A program made the translations under genes and the position numbers. From the NCBI GenBank assembly GCA_950022295.1, contig OX465598.1, positions 340,579,324 through 340,643,323 of the forward strand: a stretch of 64,000 nt of DNA. Reading direction: 5' to 3'. Each line of letters begins with the position of its first letter. Position 1 is the first letter of the stretch. The notes under the pieces were generated by a model that saw only the letters and a list, made by a program, of their open reading frames with translations, did not search any database and had not been told where the DNA came from. Positions 24,371 to 35,758 of this stretch are shown piece after piece. Source of the stretch: Bromus sterilis (Eukaryota > Streptophyta > Magnoliopsida > Poales > Poaceae).

Positions 24371-26632
24371 GGTTGATGGATACTGCAGAAGGTAGTTTTA
24401 TGTGAGAAACACGGCGCGCCCCTTCTTTCGTGACTTTTTCTCGATGTGGCCACCCCTCATGCCGAAGCTCTGGAGAGCGGAATCTAGAAGACTCATTAAT
24501 TTGGTGTAGTCCTTCCTTTTGAAGTTCCTAGACGAGTCGAAATACACGGCATGGGAGACTCGCGGGAAAAGAACGATAAGGACGGCGTGCCCCTCGCTGC
24601 GAAAAATAAATGCACCTCAAATTAGCTAGCCTCCATATGAGCAAAGGAATGATTGAAATGTAAAGGCAATTGGGCAATGACTTACATTGGATGATAAGGC
24701 ACGAGAACCATTTCCTTCTCCTTATTCATCAGCATGAAATTTTTGATGTACTCCCTAGCAGTTTTAAATTCATAGTCACCGAGCGACAAGAAGGACTCAT
24801 GCATGTAGTATGGATCTGCCACCGCGATTTGCGAGATTTCCTCTCTTTTGATGACAAAGATCATATGGAGCGCAAAAAGGTGGACGATCGTAAAATCGAG
24901 CCGCCTAGTGAGGAACATCTCAAAGATGTGATCAAACCGCAAGAAGAACACTTCCGCGGGCGCCGTGTCGATGTAGCCCATGCCCGGAGGCACACGCACC
25001 GCATAAAGTGGATATCCTGGATCCTTCGACGCGAGAAGGCTTTTCTCTGTCGACAGTACATGGTCGTGCAGTCTCCTGAGATCCCTGATATGCTCTCCAG
25101 CGGTTTCTGCGGTAGGATCGGCTCGCCCGCGACATGGATCAACGTCGTACCTTTCATCGGTACACGGTCTGCAAAACCGTTTGGCGGAACCGACTTGCTG
25201 CTAGAAGCATTGGCAGCCTTTTTGGCAACTAAGTCTTTCCTACTCACTCTCTTCCTCGGCTTCTTCTGGGGGAGAGGTTGTGATGAGCCTTTCATGGCGC
25301 CCTTGATCGCCACCCCAAGTGTTGACGGGTTGATCACCTTTTCACGTAGACCATCGCCTTGTTCATGCTGGTTTGAGGCGGCATCTGGAGGCGTGTCCTG
25401 CAAGGGTTGCATGAAGAGATACTTTTTGCACTCAGACCTAGGATGCTCCTACTCCGGCAGAATATCCATCTCCGCGTCCACATGCTCCTTATTGGCCTAG
25501 TCATATGGCTGACTCATCATTTCTACGTCGGGATTGTAGCCGGTATTGAGGTACCGCATAGGGTCATCATCCTTTGCTTGCTGGAGCACGGGGGCGAAAT
25601 CACGATCCACTCTGCTTGGACCCCCTTCCTCGCGTCGCTCGCCGCTCTCACCCAGCATAACAGGTGGCGCTAATAATTGCGGAGGCGGGTGGTGGTGTTC
25701 ATACCTTCTTCGGTATGTGTTGTTGTTGGTGTGGTGATCACAGAGGCCGACTCGACACGAAGAGGACCCTTCGGCCATAGGATGAAAAATCCCTTGCAGT
25801 CTGCAAGCCGCTTAGGGGTCTCGTCTTCCTCTCCCCCGAGTCGTACCGGAGGAGCCAAATCCTCGTGGCCCGGTTTGACACTCACCACGGAAACCTTGAA
25901 AGTGTTACTGGGCATCTGCATGGTGTGGATCATCCGATGTGTGGGATTTATTATCATTGCCTTTCCCACATCCACCGTCTGGCCATCGATCATGTATAGT
26001 AAGGTGCACGGGGTTCTCTCGGCCTGCGAAGACATGTCTACGGCGTTAGACATTCAAAAGGCAACGAAAAAGGGATATATTATAGATATGTTGGTGTGAC
26101 GCGTAATTACCTTGAGGGCGTTGAGCTCATCCAAAGTCGAAGGCCCGCGTAGCACGCCAGAGACAGAGGACGGGCTGCTATGAGAGGCTGATGGAGCATG
26201 TATGGATGCGAGAGCAGGCGCCGCTGGTGCGATGTTCACCGAGTTTCTCCCGACGAAGCTAGGACGGGGAAAATCCGCTGCCGTTTTGCCTGGATTTTGC
26301 TTCGTCCACTCGATAACAGCCGGGATCAAGGATGAAACCGAAGCTGCGAAATCTTCTCTACAAGCAGCTAAAGCTACATTGACTGCCGAGTGGATCATCT
26401 CGTCTTTGGTCGCTTGTTCGGTCTTAGCTGCTTTTTTCTCGACCGCAAGCTTCACCTTCTCGTCGATGCTCACATGACTAAACTTCCTTCTCAGCCTTTT
26501 GGCCTCAGGGTCCTCGTGGTAGTAGTGCATCCACTAGGCACCGTCTCCGACGCCGTGCACACGCCTAGTCTGCGGCCGAGTTTCCAAAGGGAGACCCTTC
26601 AGTACGTTCAAGGCCCGGTTGAGATGGGTGTC
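24371..26632 (-). pseudogene. CACTA second gene (En/Spm-type), middle and 3' exons, including the N-terminal half of the Ulp1-like domain
   Basis: On the minus strand this continues the gene that begins at 35067, joined across element B at TSD GTGTC. The first part (26632-26110) reads HLNRALNVLKGLPLETRP, then an in-frame TAG (26536-26534), then HYYHEDPEAKRLRRKF, an Ala/Lys-rich helical stretch and a Pro/Ser-rich linker. Next comes a segment with TLLYMIDGQTVDVGKAMI (26010-25950), then a basic Ser/Lys/Pro region (25400-25200). It ends in the Ulp1-like domain: YIDTAPAEVFFLRFDHIFEMF, a GT-AG intron (24685-24597), then EGHAVLIVLFP and AVYFDS, holding the likely catalytic His and Asp. At least one further frame change is needed near 24410-24450. 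Similar proteins accompany many grass CACTA elements. It is broken and not functional. Confidence 0.65.
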
Positions 26633-28011
26633 TGATACGTCCCGAACGTATCTATAATTTCTGCTTGCTCCATGCATGTTTTGTGTGACTTTGCCATGTT
26701 TTGCTTGAACTTTCATACACTTTTGAACCTATTTGGACTAACCTATTAACTCAGTGCACCCAGTTGCCAGTTTCTGTTTTCTGCTGTTTTTGTATTTCAG
26801 GTTTTCCGGCCATTAAAAGTGCTCCAAAAATTCCGGGAAAATATATAAAAAATCAGCGCAACAGAAGCTTACGGAATCACCAAGATAGGGAAGGGGGGCC
26901 ACCACCAGGCAGCAAGGAGGGCAGGTGGCGCAGCCCCACCCTGGGCCGCGCCAGGGACCCTCCTGACTGCCTCGTGGGTCCCCTCGATGCCCCCTTTGCC
27001 TATATTCACCCCTCGGGGTGGAAACCCCTAATATCGATCTCTTTTTCGCGAACTCCCCTGTGTACTGCCGTCGCCGCCGTTTCAAGATCGGGGTTGCCTG
27101 GAGAAGCTGCCCCGGCACCCTGCCGGAAGGAGGAACCCCCTCCGGGATAAACCCCTAAAATTATTGCATGTTCTCCGTTGCGGTATTTGCTTTGGCCAAG
27201 TATTTTATTTGCAACTCCAAGAGAGAGCGTTATGCTCGATTGTGGGTTCAGCCCCTTGATGTCTAGCTTGAGTGACAGAAACATGAGACTAGGGGATGTG
27301 GTGTTGCCACCAGGGATAAAACAACGGTGCTTGTACCTGTGGGTGCAAGGGTTGTTTACTTTACACAAAGTTCTTTTAATGCAGTTGTCTGTTGCTTTGA
27401 GTTTACACTTTGGGTGGGATTCGCAACTTAATACCAGCGAGATGTTCTGGATAGATATCTCAAGGTGGATGATTCGTGGTAGATGCAGATGGATTTCGGT
27501 CTACTTACCTTGGCGTACTTCCCATTGCTTTTGAGCCCTTATTTTCTTTGAAGCATAGTTAGCATTGCGGTGCCTTCATAATCCTGTCAATTGCCCAACT
27601 GTGATTTGTTTACCTCGCTAGCACTTTTATCGTCTTTTGGGAGAGAGACATCACTAGTGAAAATCATGGGACCCCAGTCCATATTCACATTATTGTTCAC
27701 ACCTTCAATTTACTTTCAGCTTTTACTTTCCTTTGCACCTTTTATCTCTTGCGTTGATCCTTTGTAAACGACAAGGCCGGAGGAATTGACAACTCCTATG
27801 TACTCGTTGGGAGCAAAGTTATTTGTTGTTGTGTGCAGGTCCACGACAACACCCTAGTCAGGAAGCAATTTCTGGCGACGTTGCCACCTACTTGTATCTC
27901 CTGAGTCCTACTGGTTCGATAACCTTGGTATCTTCACCGAGGGAAACTTGCTGCTGCACTGCATCTCAAACCTTCCACTTGGGGTAACCAACGAGGGGCG
28001 AGAAGCCATCA
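26633..28011 (+). repeat. 5' LTR of element B, internally deleted
   Basis: It is 1379 bp against 1639 bp for its partner. The missing 260 bp falls at about 27148-27163, where the LTR jumps from CCTCCGGGA to the TTGCATGTTCTCC block with a short unrelated filler (TAAACCCCTAAAATTA). The deleted part is just downstream of the TATA-like TATATTCA (27001-27008), so it removes most of the likely transcribed leader. Confidence 0.88.
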
Positions 28012-28021
28012 AGCAAATTTC

Positions 28022-28039
28022 TGGCGCCGTTGCCGGGGA
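28022..28039 (+). other. Primer-binding site of element B
   Basis: TGGCGCCGTTGCCGGGGA begins ten bases after the LTR end. It is identical in elements C (38766-38783) and D (reverse, 51958-51975). Confidence 0.9.
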
Positions 28040-28186
28040 CTCAAGTCTACAAGATAGGGGAGTTACACACTATCTTTTATGTTTGCTTTTTAGTATTGTT
28101 AGTTTACCTTTCAGTTTTTACTTTTGTGTCCCTTATCAAAAATACCAAAAATACCTGTTACCTTGCTTGCTGATGCTATCTTTACC

Positions 28187-29348
28187 ATGGGTGTTGAACC
28201 ACCCAAATATGGTAGGATGGACATGTTTCACTTGGCTCGTCTTCGATCAATTTGTGCTCGCGCTAAAAACCCAACCGACTTGGTTGAGGGAAAATCATTG
28301 GATGAGCATGCTCATTACACGCGACACCGTCTATCCCAGAAAGGGAAACACATGGGATCAAATACAAGTTTCTTATTGCTATGCTGAATCTTTATGCCAC
28401 ATTTATGATTTTACTTGCTGCTCTGATATAGAGCGTAAACACCTTCCTTTCCAATGTGAGTTTAATGAAAATGAGATCCTATATTCTTATACCAAAGGTG
28501 TTTATGATTACTTTGATGTTGAAAAGATTGAAGAGTTTGTTGCTTTTAAAGGTGCTTATGAGATTGCTTCTTTGATTGAAAAGTATTACGATACTATTCA
28601 CAAGTCCGAAAACTTTGTTGTTCTTGCTTATTACTTTGATAATTATACTTCCAATGCTTATATTGAGGATTTTAAAAATAGAATGCTTGCTTCCCGAGAA
28701 GAGGCGAATGATTGCTATGATGAGGAGTCCTATGATTCCGAGGACTCACTTAATACTTCCTTTTCTGATGATTTTGATACTTGCTTTGTTGATGGCCATG
28801 ATGCCAATATGGATGATGCTTACAAAGATGAACTTGCTATAGTTCCTTATGTTAAGCATGAAATTGTTGCTATTGCACCCACACTTGATTGCCCTATTAT
28901 CCTTTTGAAATCTTCAACTATTGCAGAGAATTTTGCTCTTATCAAGGCTCAATGTGATGGGTTGCATCTATCTTATGATCCTAAAAACCGTGTTGAAAAC
29001 AATACACGTGTGCTTGTAGGTCATGAACAGTATGATTTATGTGAAATTTATATTCTTGATGTTGTTCATGATACTACTGAAAATTATTTTGAGAGAGGGA
29101 AGTTTGGTTGTAGAAACTTCCATGTGACAAAAACACCTCTCTCTATACTGAAACTTTTGAAGTTGTTCTTGTTCCACCTTCCTATGCATGTCACTTTGTG
29201 CTTCTTTGATTTATTTTATTATGAGATGCCTATGCATAGGAAGTGGGTTAGGCTTAAATATGTTTCATGTTTGCTTCTTGATGCTCTCTTTTGCTTCAAA
29301 ATCCTTATTTTTATGAGAGCAACTTTTATGATCTTCATGCCTAGCTAA
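28187..29348 (+). CDS. Unknown acidic ORF of element B with hydrophobic C-terminus (one frameshift)
   Basis: An ATG at 28187 opens a frame (MGVEPPKYGRMDMFHLARL...) that stops at 28387. The frame that is open through 29348 takes over in the same place, which suggests one indel around 28350-28385. The joined product would be near 385 residues. The middle is rich in Asp/Glu/Tyr (ANDCYDEESYDSEDSLN around 28705-28755). The C-terminal 80 residues are strongly hydrophobic in two stretches separated by MHRKWVRLK, like membrane segments. No gag, CCHC, protease DxG, reverse transcriptase or integrase motif is visible. It replaces the gag-protease cassette of the sister element C. An envelope-like or regulatory protein is possible but unproven. 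Confidence 0.55.
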
Positions 29349-29970
29349 TGGCTTTAAAGAAGCGCTTTCGGGAGGCAGCCCACAACGAATTTAGGTTTTT
29401 CTTTTTGCTTTTCTTCTGTTATTAGTGGTCTTGATGATTTTTACTACTGTAGCAACATCATTGTATCTTTACTTCTCAAGCTTTGTGCCAAGTATAGCCT
29501 CAGATTGCAAGAAAGGTTAAAAGTTGGTGCTTGCTGTCCAGAAACAGATTATGTCTGCTTGACAGAAAAATTCTCAATAAATCACCAGATCATCTTTTTG
29601 ATCTGAATTTTTTTGACAGCATGCTCCATAAAATTACCTTTCAGGCGTCTGTTCAAAGTTTTTTTATTTGAGTTGCAGAAGTACCTCGAAAAAATTCTCC
29701 TTTCTCTGCTGTTCTGTTTTTTTCAGATTCTGCCCCGGTTTTTCTTTTCGCAGTTTTGCAATCCTTAAGATTGCTTTTTTCTTTGCAAACATTTTTGGGC
29801 AGGAAAGAGAAACAGTAGCTCTTCAATATTATATTTATTTCCAGTAGAGGAAAAAATATTTTAGTTGGGTACTAACCTCTCTAATCAGTCTACAATGAGT
29901 TATGTATGAAGGGAGTTTTCAAGTGCGCGATGGAGGGTGATGAAAGAAGATTCAGGAGTGTCAAACGCTC

Positions 29971-30040
29971 AAGCTTGGGGATGCCCCCATGCATCCCAAA
30001 GAAATATTCAAGGAGACTCAAGCGTCTAAGCTTGGGGATG
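29971..30040 (+). repeat. Duplicated internal polypurine-like motif in element B
   Basis: AAGCTTGGGGATG occurs at 29971-29983 and 30028-30040, each followed by CCCCC(A/G)TGCATCCC. It is the same 13-mer that forms the terminal polypurine tract next to the 3' LTR (32355-32368). Element C has the same pair at 41622-41634 and 41679-41691. Confidence 0.8.
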
Positions 30041-30775
30041 CCCCCGTGCATCCCCTTCTTCATCGACAATTATCAGTTCGTCTCTCGTTGCACTATATTT
30101 TTATCACTTCATGCGTTATGTGCTATGCTTGGAGCGTCTCGCTCTTTACTTTTCTAGGTTTGTTTTTGCTTTGTTTCCTGTAGTAACAAGTTAGACCCCA
30201 ACTTACTCTTTTGTGTGAGAGAGATTCACGCTCCACTTGAACTAGAACTCCTCCTAGGATTTGCATGCTTATTCTTTTAGCTGTGAGCTGTTCTTTTTCT
30301 TTTCTTAGTTGTTGTTCTGTTTAGTTGTAGTGCTTTAGTTTTTCTAGAGCTTTTCTTTTGTCTTAGGTTGAAATTTCTATAGGTTGCATGTTTTATCTTG
30401 TTAGAGAGTTTGCCTGTTGCAATGAGTTATGTGTCTTGACTGAAAGTAGGTAGTTAAAGTTGTCGTTCTCTTTGTAGTAGTAACTTGCAATAGTTTTGAG
30501 GTTTTGACTAGAGTAATGTTTGAACTTATGGTGTCAAGAGCTCTTGCCTATTAGTGATAGATGTCGTATTTTGGGCAATCCGTGTGTTTTTCGAAAACCA
30601 AAAAAACCTTGTTGAGAACTCTAGCTACTAGAATGATCACTAACCTCTGGAGGGTTCGAATATTAGAGTACACTCACGTACCATGAGTCGAGGATTCGCA
30701 AGGATAACCAAACCCCCATACACTCCTCCTCGGGGTACTTGTCTCTTCGTGAACCTCCTGATTAGATTGAGAGTT

Positions 30776-30896
30776 TTTTTTTTAATTTAAGGACTGTGAA
30801 GCATGAGCTCCACAGTATTTTATTTCCACAAATTCCAGACCTGTTTAAATTTGCTCCCACAAGGAGTCGAACCCAGGACCTGGCGTTCTACTAGGG
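30776..30896 (-). mobile_element. SINE (tRNA-derived), minus orientation, 5' truncated
   Basis: 121 bp are present in element B but absent from the matching place in element C (42417-42428). They are flanked by a perfect 15-bp duplication, ATTAGATTGAGAGTT (30761-30775 and 30897-30911). On the minus strand the insert ends in an A-rich tail (T run at 30776-30783) and carries a perfect tRNA-type B box, GGGTTCGACTCC (30874-30863). No A box is present, so the 5' end seems truncated. Long TSD plus tail fits LINE-mediated retroposition. Confidence 0.8.
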
Positions 30897-32354
30897 ATTA
30901 GATTGAGAGTTACCGATAATAAGTGCATGAGTTCTTCGGACTAATGTGAGTATACGAAAGTCGACACTTCCACCCACCTATACTTTTTCTAGCCTCTTCG
31001 GTACTGTGCATTTCCCTTTCTCACCTCGAGAGTTGGCGCATACTTCGTCGGTGCATCCAAACCCTTGGCATGATACGCTCTCTCATCATAATCCTCCTTA
31101 TATCTTTCCTCAAAACAGCCACCATACCTACCTACAAGGCATTTCCATAGCCTTTCCGAGATACATTGCCATGCAACATCCACCTTCTCATGACTTGATC
31201 TTCATGTCATACATGCTACTTGCTTGATCAATGAGCCACATGCTAGTTGGGCCTTGCCCTAATCATTGCTACATGACACGCTAGTATCATTGCATATCCT
31301 GCTACCCTGGCAGAGGCATACATTTGCATCATGATAGTTACATTTTCTTTATGTGAGTACTTTTGTAAAGTGTGAAAGATCTCCTATATTCTTGTAAAAT
31401 ATAGAGTATTGCCCCTAAAGTGAGGAAAAGATCCCAAAGAGGACAAAATCAAAAGATCCCAAAAGAGGACAAATGAGAGTTAAATAGAAAGAGCCATTGA
31501 GGCCACCAAAAAATACAAAAAAAGAGAAAAAGAGAAATAGAAAAATAAAAAGAGATAAGGGGGCATACTACTATTACTTTTGAGAGATCCACACTAGTAC
31601 TTCATCTTCTATCCCTTGTACTCCATAGAGATCATCATTATTCATATAGCTATGTGGGGACCCTTCAAACTATAGAACTTGGCTTGTATATTCCAATGAT
31701 GAGCCTCCTCAAACGAGCTCTAGGTCTTCTTGAGCAAGCAAGTTAGATGCACCCCCACTAGTTCCCTTGGAGAGCTTTTAGCTCACATGTGCATCCGTTG
31801 TATGGAAATCCCTACTCCTCACATCATATCTATCATATGGCCTTCTCTCGCCTATGATTGTCCTCATTGATGAGAGCCTTTCACACCTTTTTGTCTTCCT
31901 CCTCCACCTTCTTTCTGTTTAGCCTTTTAGGTGTCAACTTTCTTGCTCACGCTCATCCATTGCATGAGTGCTCAAAATGTCGAAAGGGAGTGGATCAGTT
32001 TGACTTGTACCTGGCTAGTGGTCTGGGGACGAGTCCAGATAAGAATCCAAAGGAGACCAAGTGTGAAACTTTAGTAGATAGTTGTTCTCAACAACCTTTT
32101 TTCTCTTTCTTCTCAGTCCCTTGCTTGCACGCAAACACCATTTGGAGACATTCGAGTCACGGACAGCAAGAGCTCTTGCACCTTTTGTTCTTTTGTTGCT
32201 TGTATCAATGCTAATATAGACTCTTGCTTGTTAATACTTGAATTGAATTGCATGCTTTGATTGCTTTACTTAAGAGTCCTTATATGGTTGTGTGGCATGT
32301 CACCACAGAAATTATGCTTGTTATCATTTAGCTACTCGAGGACGAGCAGGAATT

Positions 32355-32368
32355 AAGCTTGGGGATGT
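32355..32368 (+). other. Terminal polypurine tract of element B
   Basis: AAGCTTGGGGATGT ends exactly where the 3' LTR begins. The identical tract in element C is at 43833-43846. Confidence 0.85.
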
Positions 32369-34007
32369 TCATACGTCTCAAACGTATCTATAATTTATGC
32401 TTGCTCCATGCATGTTTTGTGTGACTTTGCCATGTTTTGCTTGAACTTTCATACACTTTTGAACCTATTTGGACTAACCTATTAACTCAGTGCACCCAGT
32501 TGCAAGTTTCTGTTTCTGTTGTTTTTGTATTTCAGGTTTTCCGGCCATTAAAAGTTCTCCAAAAATTCCGGGAAAATATATAAAAAATCAGCGCAACAGA
32601 AGCTTCCGGAATCACCAAGAGAGGGAAGGGGGCCACCACCAGGCAGCCAGGAGGGCAGGTGGCGCGGCCCCACCCTGGGCCGCGCCAGGGAACCTCCTGA
32701 CTGCCTCGTGGGTCCCCTCGATGCCCCCCTTCGCCTATATTTACCCCTCGGGGTGGAAACCCCTAATATCGATCTCTTTTTCGCGAACTCCACTCTGTAC
32801 CGCCGCCGCCGCCGTTTCAAGATCGGGGCTGCCTGGAGAAGCTGCCCCGGCACCCTGCCGGAAGGAGGAACCCCCTCCGGGAGACCATCCATAGCCATGG
32901 ACGCCTCCCGTATGTACCGTGAGTAGTTCCCCTTAGACCATGGGTCCGTGACCAGTAGCTATGTGATGTTCCTCTCCCCCTTTTGTGCTTCCACTTTCGA
33001 GTCCTCGTGAGCTGCCTCACATGATCGAGGCATCTATGTAATTTCTGTTGTTGATATGCTGAGTTTGTTGGGATCTGATGGATTATGAGACTATGTTCAG
33101 ATTGTGATGAGTAATATATTTGGTTCTTCTCTTTTATATTTTGTTCTTGAGTAAATTCTTGCATGTTCTCCGTTGCGGTATTTGCTTTGGCCAAGTATTT
33201 TATTTGCAACTCCAAGAGAGAGCGTTATGCTCGATTGTGGGTTCAGCCCCTTGATGTCTAGCTTGAGTGACAGAAACATGAGACTAGGGGATGTGTTGTT
33301 GCCACCAGGGATAAAACAATGGTGCTTGTACCTGCAGGTGCAAGGATTGTTTACTTTACGCAAAGTTCTTTTAATGCAGTTGTCTGTTGCTTTGAGTTTA
33401 CACTTAGGGTGGGATTCGCAACTTAATACCAGCGAGATGTTCTGGATAGATATCTCAAGGTGGATTATTCGTAGTAGATGCAGATGGATTTCGGTCTACT
33501 TACCTTGGCGTACTGCCCATTGCTTTTGAGACCTTCCTTTCTTTGCAGCATAGTTAGCATTGCGGTGCCTTCATAATCCTGTCAATTGCCCAACTGTGAT
33601 TTGTTTACCTCGCTAGCACTTTTATCGTCTTTTGGGAGAGAGACATCGCTAGTGAAAATCACGGGACCCCGGTCCATATTCACATTATTGTTCACACCTT
33701 CAATTTACTTTCATCTTTTACTTTTCTTTTGCACCTTTTATCTCTTGTGTTGATCCTTTGTAAACGACAAGGCCGGAGGAATTGAGAACTCCTCTGTACT
33801 CGTTGGGAGCAAATTTATTTGTTGTTGTGTGCAGGTCCACGACAACACCCTAGTCAGGAAGCAATTTCTTGCGACGTTGCCACCTACTTGTATCTCCTGA
33901 GTCCTACTGGTTCGATAACCTTGGTATCTTCACTGAGGGAAACTTGCTGCTGCACTGCATCTCGAACGTTCCACTTGGGGAAACCAACGAGGGGCGAGAA
34001 GCCATCA
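32369..34007 (+). repeat. 3' LTR of element B
   Basis: 1639 bp, starting TCATACGTCTCAAACGTATC (first base pair of the usual TGATACG altered) and ending GCCATCA. A TATA-like TATATTTA is at 32736-32743, followed by CCCCTCGGGGTGG. Same family as the LTRs of element C. Confidence 0.9.
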
Positions 34008-34012
34008 GTGTC

Positions 34013-35067
34013 CCACTTGGGCCTCATCGTCGACTGAGACGATGAGTCGCTTTTGGCATCAAGCTTGTGTTTCTCTTTTTGCGAAAGAAACATGAACCAT
34101 TTACAAATGTTACTACAACGTGTATTTTGACTTGATGAGAAGGTAATATATATAAGGTGGAAAAAATAATTATTACCAGTAATCTCATCAATTCCCTCGT
34201 GGGCTCGTTAGTGGAGAAAACCTTTTTCTTTGAGTCCCACTTGTGGTGGGCACTGATGAATTCATACTCTTGCGGGTCAGTGAACTCCGCCAACGGGTCT
34301 GGGATCCCCGCGGCTTCACGTTCCGCATCCTCCTTTACCCATATGGGCCTTTTGCCAATGTAACCACGGCTTCCGAGGCGGTGTTTCCCTGTGTTCAACT
34401 TCTGAAGCTCCTTGAATTTCTCGGACCTAAGCCTGGCTACATCGGTAGCGCAAGTGTCCTTGAATTTTAAGAACTCAGCTTCTGTAAGTGATGGATTCTC
34501 CGCAAAAATCTTGGACATTGGTTTATTATTCTCAATCAATGCGTTGCTGAACTTGACCATGGCGGCGGCATTTATCTCAGTCATGGCATCATCATCCCAT
34601 GGATGTTTGCTGTCATCCCGTTCCGGGAAGTTGAATCTTTTGTGCAGCTTCGTAACGAGGAGATGCTCCATATTTGGTATACTCCTCAAGTCATAGTCGT
34701 TGATGCTCGCGATTTCCTGTAGGATGCATCCGACTTGGTTGCCGTAGCACTTGCGAGCTTACAGCGTCGCTGTTAGATCAAATTTGCCAGGATGAACCTC
34801 TGTCACTAGCAGTTTCTCGGTGCCGAGCTTGTTTTGTTTTCGTACCCTTGACAACTTCTTCTTCTTTGCTGGTTCGTTACCGGCTTCGGCGCCGCCGGTG
34901 TCAGTGCCATCGGTGCCATCATGAGTGTTGTCGGACTCGATTTCGGCGTCCGTCGCATTAGCGGCATTTGGACCTCCTAGCTGAGAACACATATGGTCGA
35001 GGAAGGCGTGTTCATGCTGATGGTACTCAAAATCTTCATCTGCCCCGGCTTCGTCGTTGGTCGACAT
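34013..35067 (-). pseudogene. CACTA second gene (En/Spm-type), 5' exons
   Basis: The ATG at 35067 starts an acidic N-terminus (MSTNDEAGADEDFEYHQHEH), then a basic patch (AKKKKLSRVRKQNKLG). An in-frame TAA (34761-34759) follows, after which the same frame stays open through SIPNMEHLLVTKLHKRFNFP, WDDDAMTEIN, a DVARLRSEKFKELQKLN helix and GYIGKRPIWVKEDAERE. A probable donor GTAATAATT follows 34177. The next exon, about 34111-34013, reads KWFMFLSQKEKHKLDAK and runs into element B. The layout fits the plant En/Spm (Transposase_24-like) second protein, thought to bind subterminal repeats. The stop makes it a pseudogene unless read through. Confidence 0.65.
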
Positions 35068-35201
35068 GTCTCCTACGATATTTAGTCTCCAAGTTTAATT
35101 CTCAAACTATAAAAAAGGACTAAATACCGTCCTATCAAATACCGGGCACTCGATATGTCATACTTTGTAGCACAAGTCATATCGAAATTCACGGAAAATT
35201 T

Positions 35202-35288
35202 CGGCATGACCTTTGCTAAAAAGTGGACATATCGGGAACCTGAAATTTGCCGGAGCGGACATAAATCAACATTCCGGCAAAACATAGG
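35202..35288 (-). promoter_or_regulatory. Repeated upstream unit of the CACTA second gene
   Basis: About 87 bp starting TCGGCATGACCTTTGCTAAA and ending CGGCAAAACATAG are closely related to 55822-55910, which lies in the same position (about 75-135 bp) before the TNP2 start codon. Two copies only, one per gene, both 5' of the minus-strand starts. This suggests a shared promoter or leader. The remaining CACTA DNA at 35289-35758 holds CATTTT-rich repeats (35335-35420) and a purine tract (35540-35640), no gene. Confidence 0.6.
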
Positions 35289-35758
35289 CCCCTCGGATCC
35301 CTGCATATGGAAAATAGAAGAAAATTCGTACACAATATCATTTCATTTGCATTTTCAACTCCAGAAGTTCATACAAACTCCTACACAATATCATTTCAAT
35401 TTCATTTTCAATTTCCAATGTTCCTAAACAACAAATAACTACTGTGCTAAGCTCCTAAACAATTCTCCTAAACAACAACAAAATCGTACACAAAAAACAT
35501 GGCACAAGCATTTTCACAAACATCTACCGTGCAAGAAAAGATAAGGGAGGGGGTGAGGGAAAAAGTAGGGAGGAGGGGAGAGGGAGGGAGGAGGGGAGAG
35601 GAGGAGGGAGAGCTGGGAGGGAGGACTACCTAGATGCTCGAGAATGGAGGTGGCGACGGAGGGAGGAGGGGCGGGGCGGCGTTGGCTGAGGCTGTGCAAA
35701 GGAGGAGGAAGAGGCGGGGCAGCGGAGGCGCGGCGACGAGGGCGAGCCCGCGGAGGTG

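Larger units (their letters stand above)
29349..32354 (+). other. 3' non-coding region of element B
   Basis: About 3 kb without a credible gene, homologous to 40980-43832 of element C. It begins with the shared block AAGAAGCGCTTTCGGGAGGC. It holds two polypurine-like repeats (29971-29983, 30028-30040), the SINE at 30776-30896, a T-rich stretch and an A-rich tract (about 31440-31560). Short open frames here are also found in C only as parallel non-coding conservation. Confidence 0.8.
26633..34007 (+). mobile_element. Athila-like non-autonomous LTR retrotransposon B
   Basis: The LTRs start TGATACGTCC (TCATACGTCT in the 3' copy) and end GAAGCCATCA. The primer site TGGCGCCGTTGCCGGGGA (28022-28039) is the Asp-tRNA type seen in Athila-like gypsy elements. 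Flanking duplications GTGTC are at 26628-26632 and 34008-34012. Total length is 7375 bp. It encodes no gag, protease, reverse transcriptase or integrase that can be recognised, only the unknown ORF at 28187-29348. Its LTRs and 3' region are homologous to element C. It interrupts an exon of the CACTA second gene. Confidence 0.9.

Noticed and set aside
24670..25500. 276-codon plus-strand frame
   Set aside because: The minus strand carries the Ulp1-like and linker frames that join with the rest of the CACTA second gene; the plus frame is their shadow.
30863..30874. Possible tRNA gene because of a perfect B box
   Set aside because: No A box, no cloverleaf, an A-rich tail and a 15-bp duplication; a SINE explains it better.
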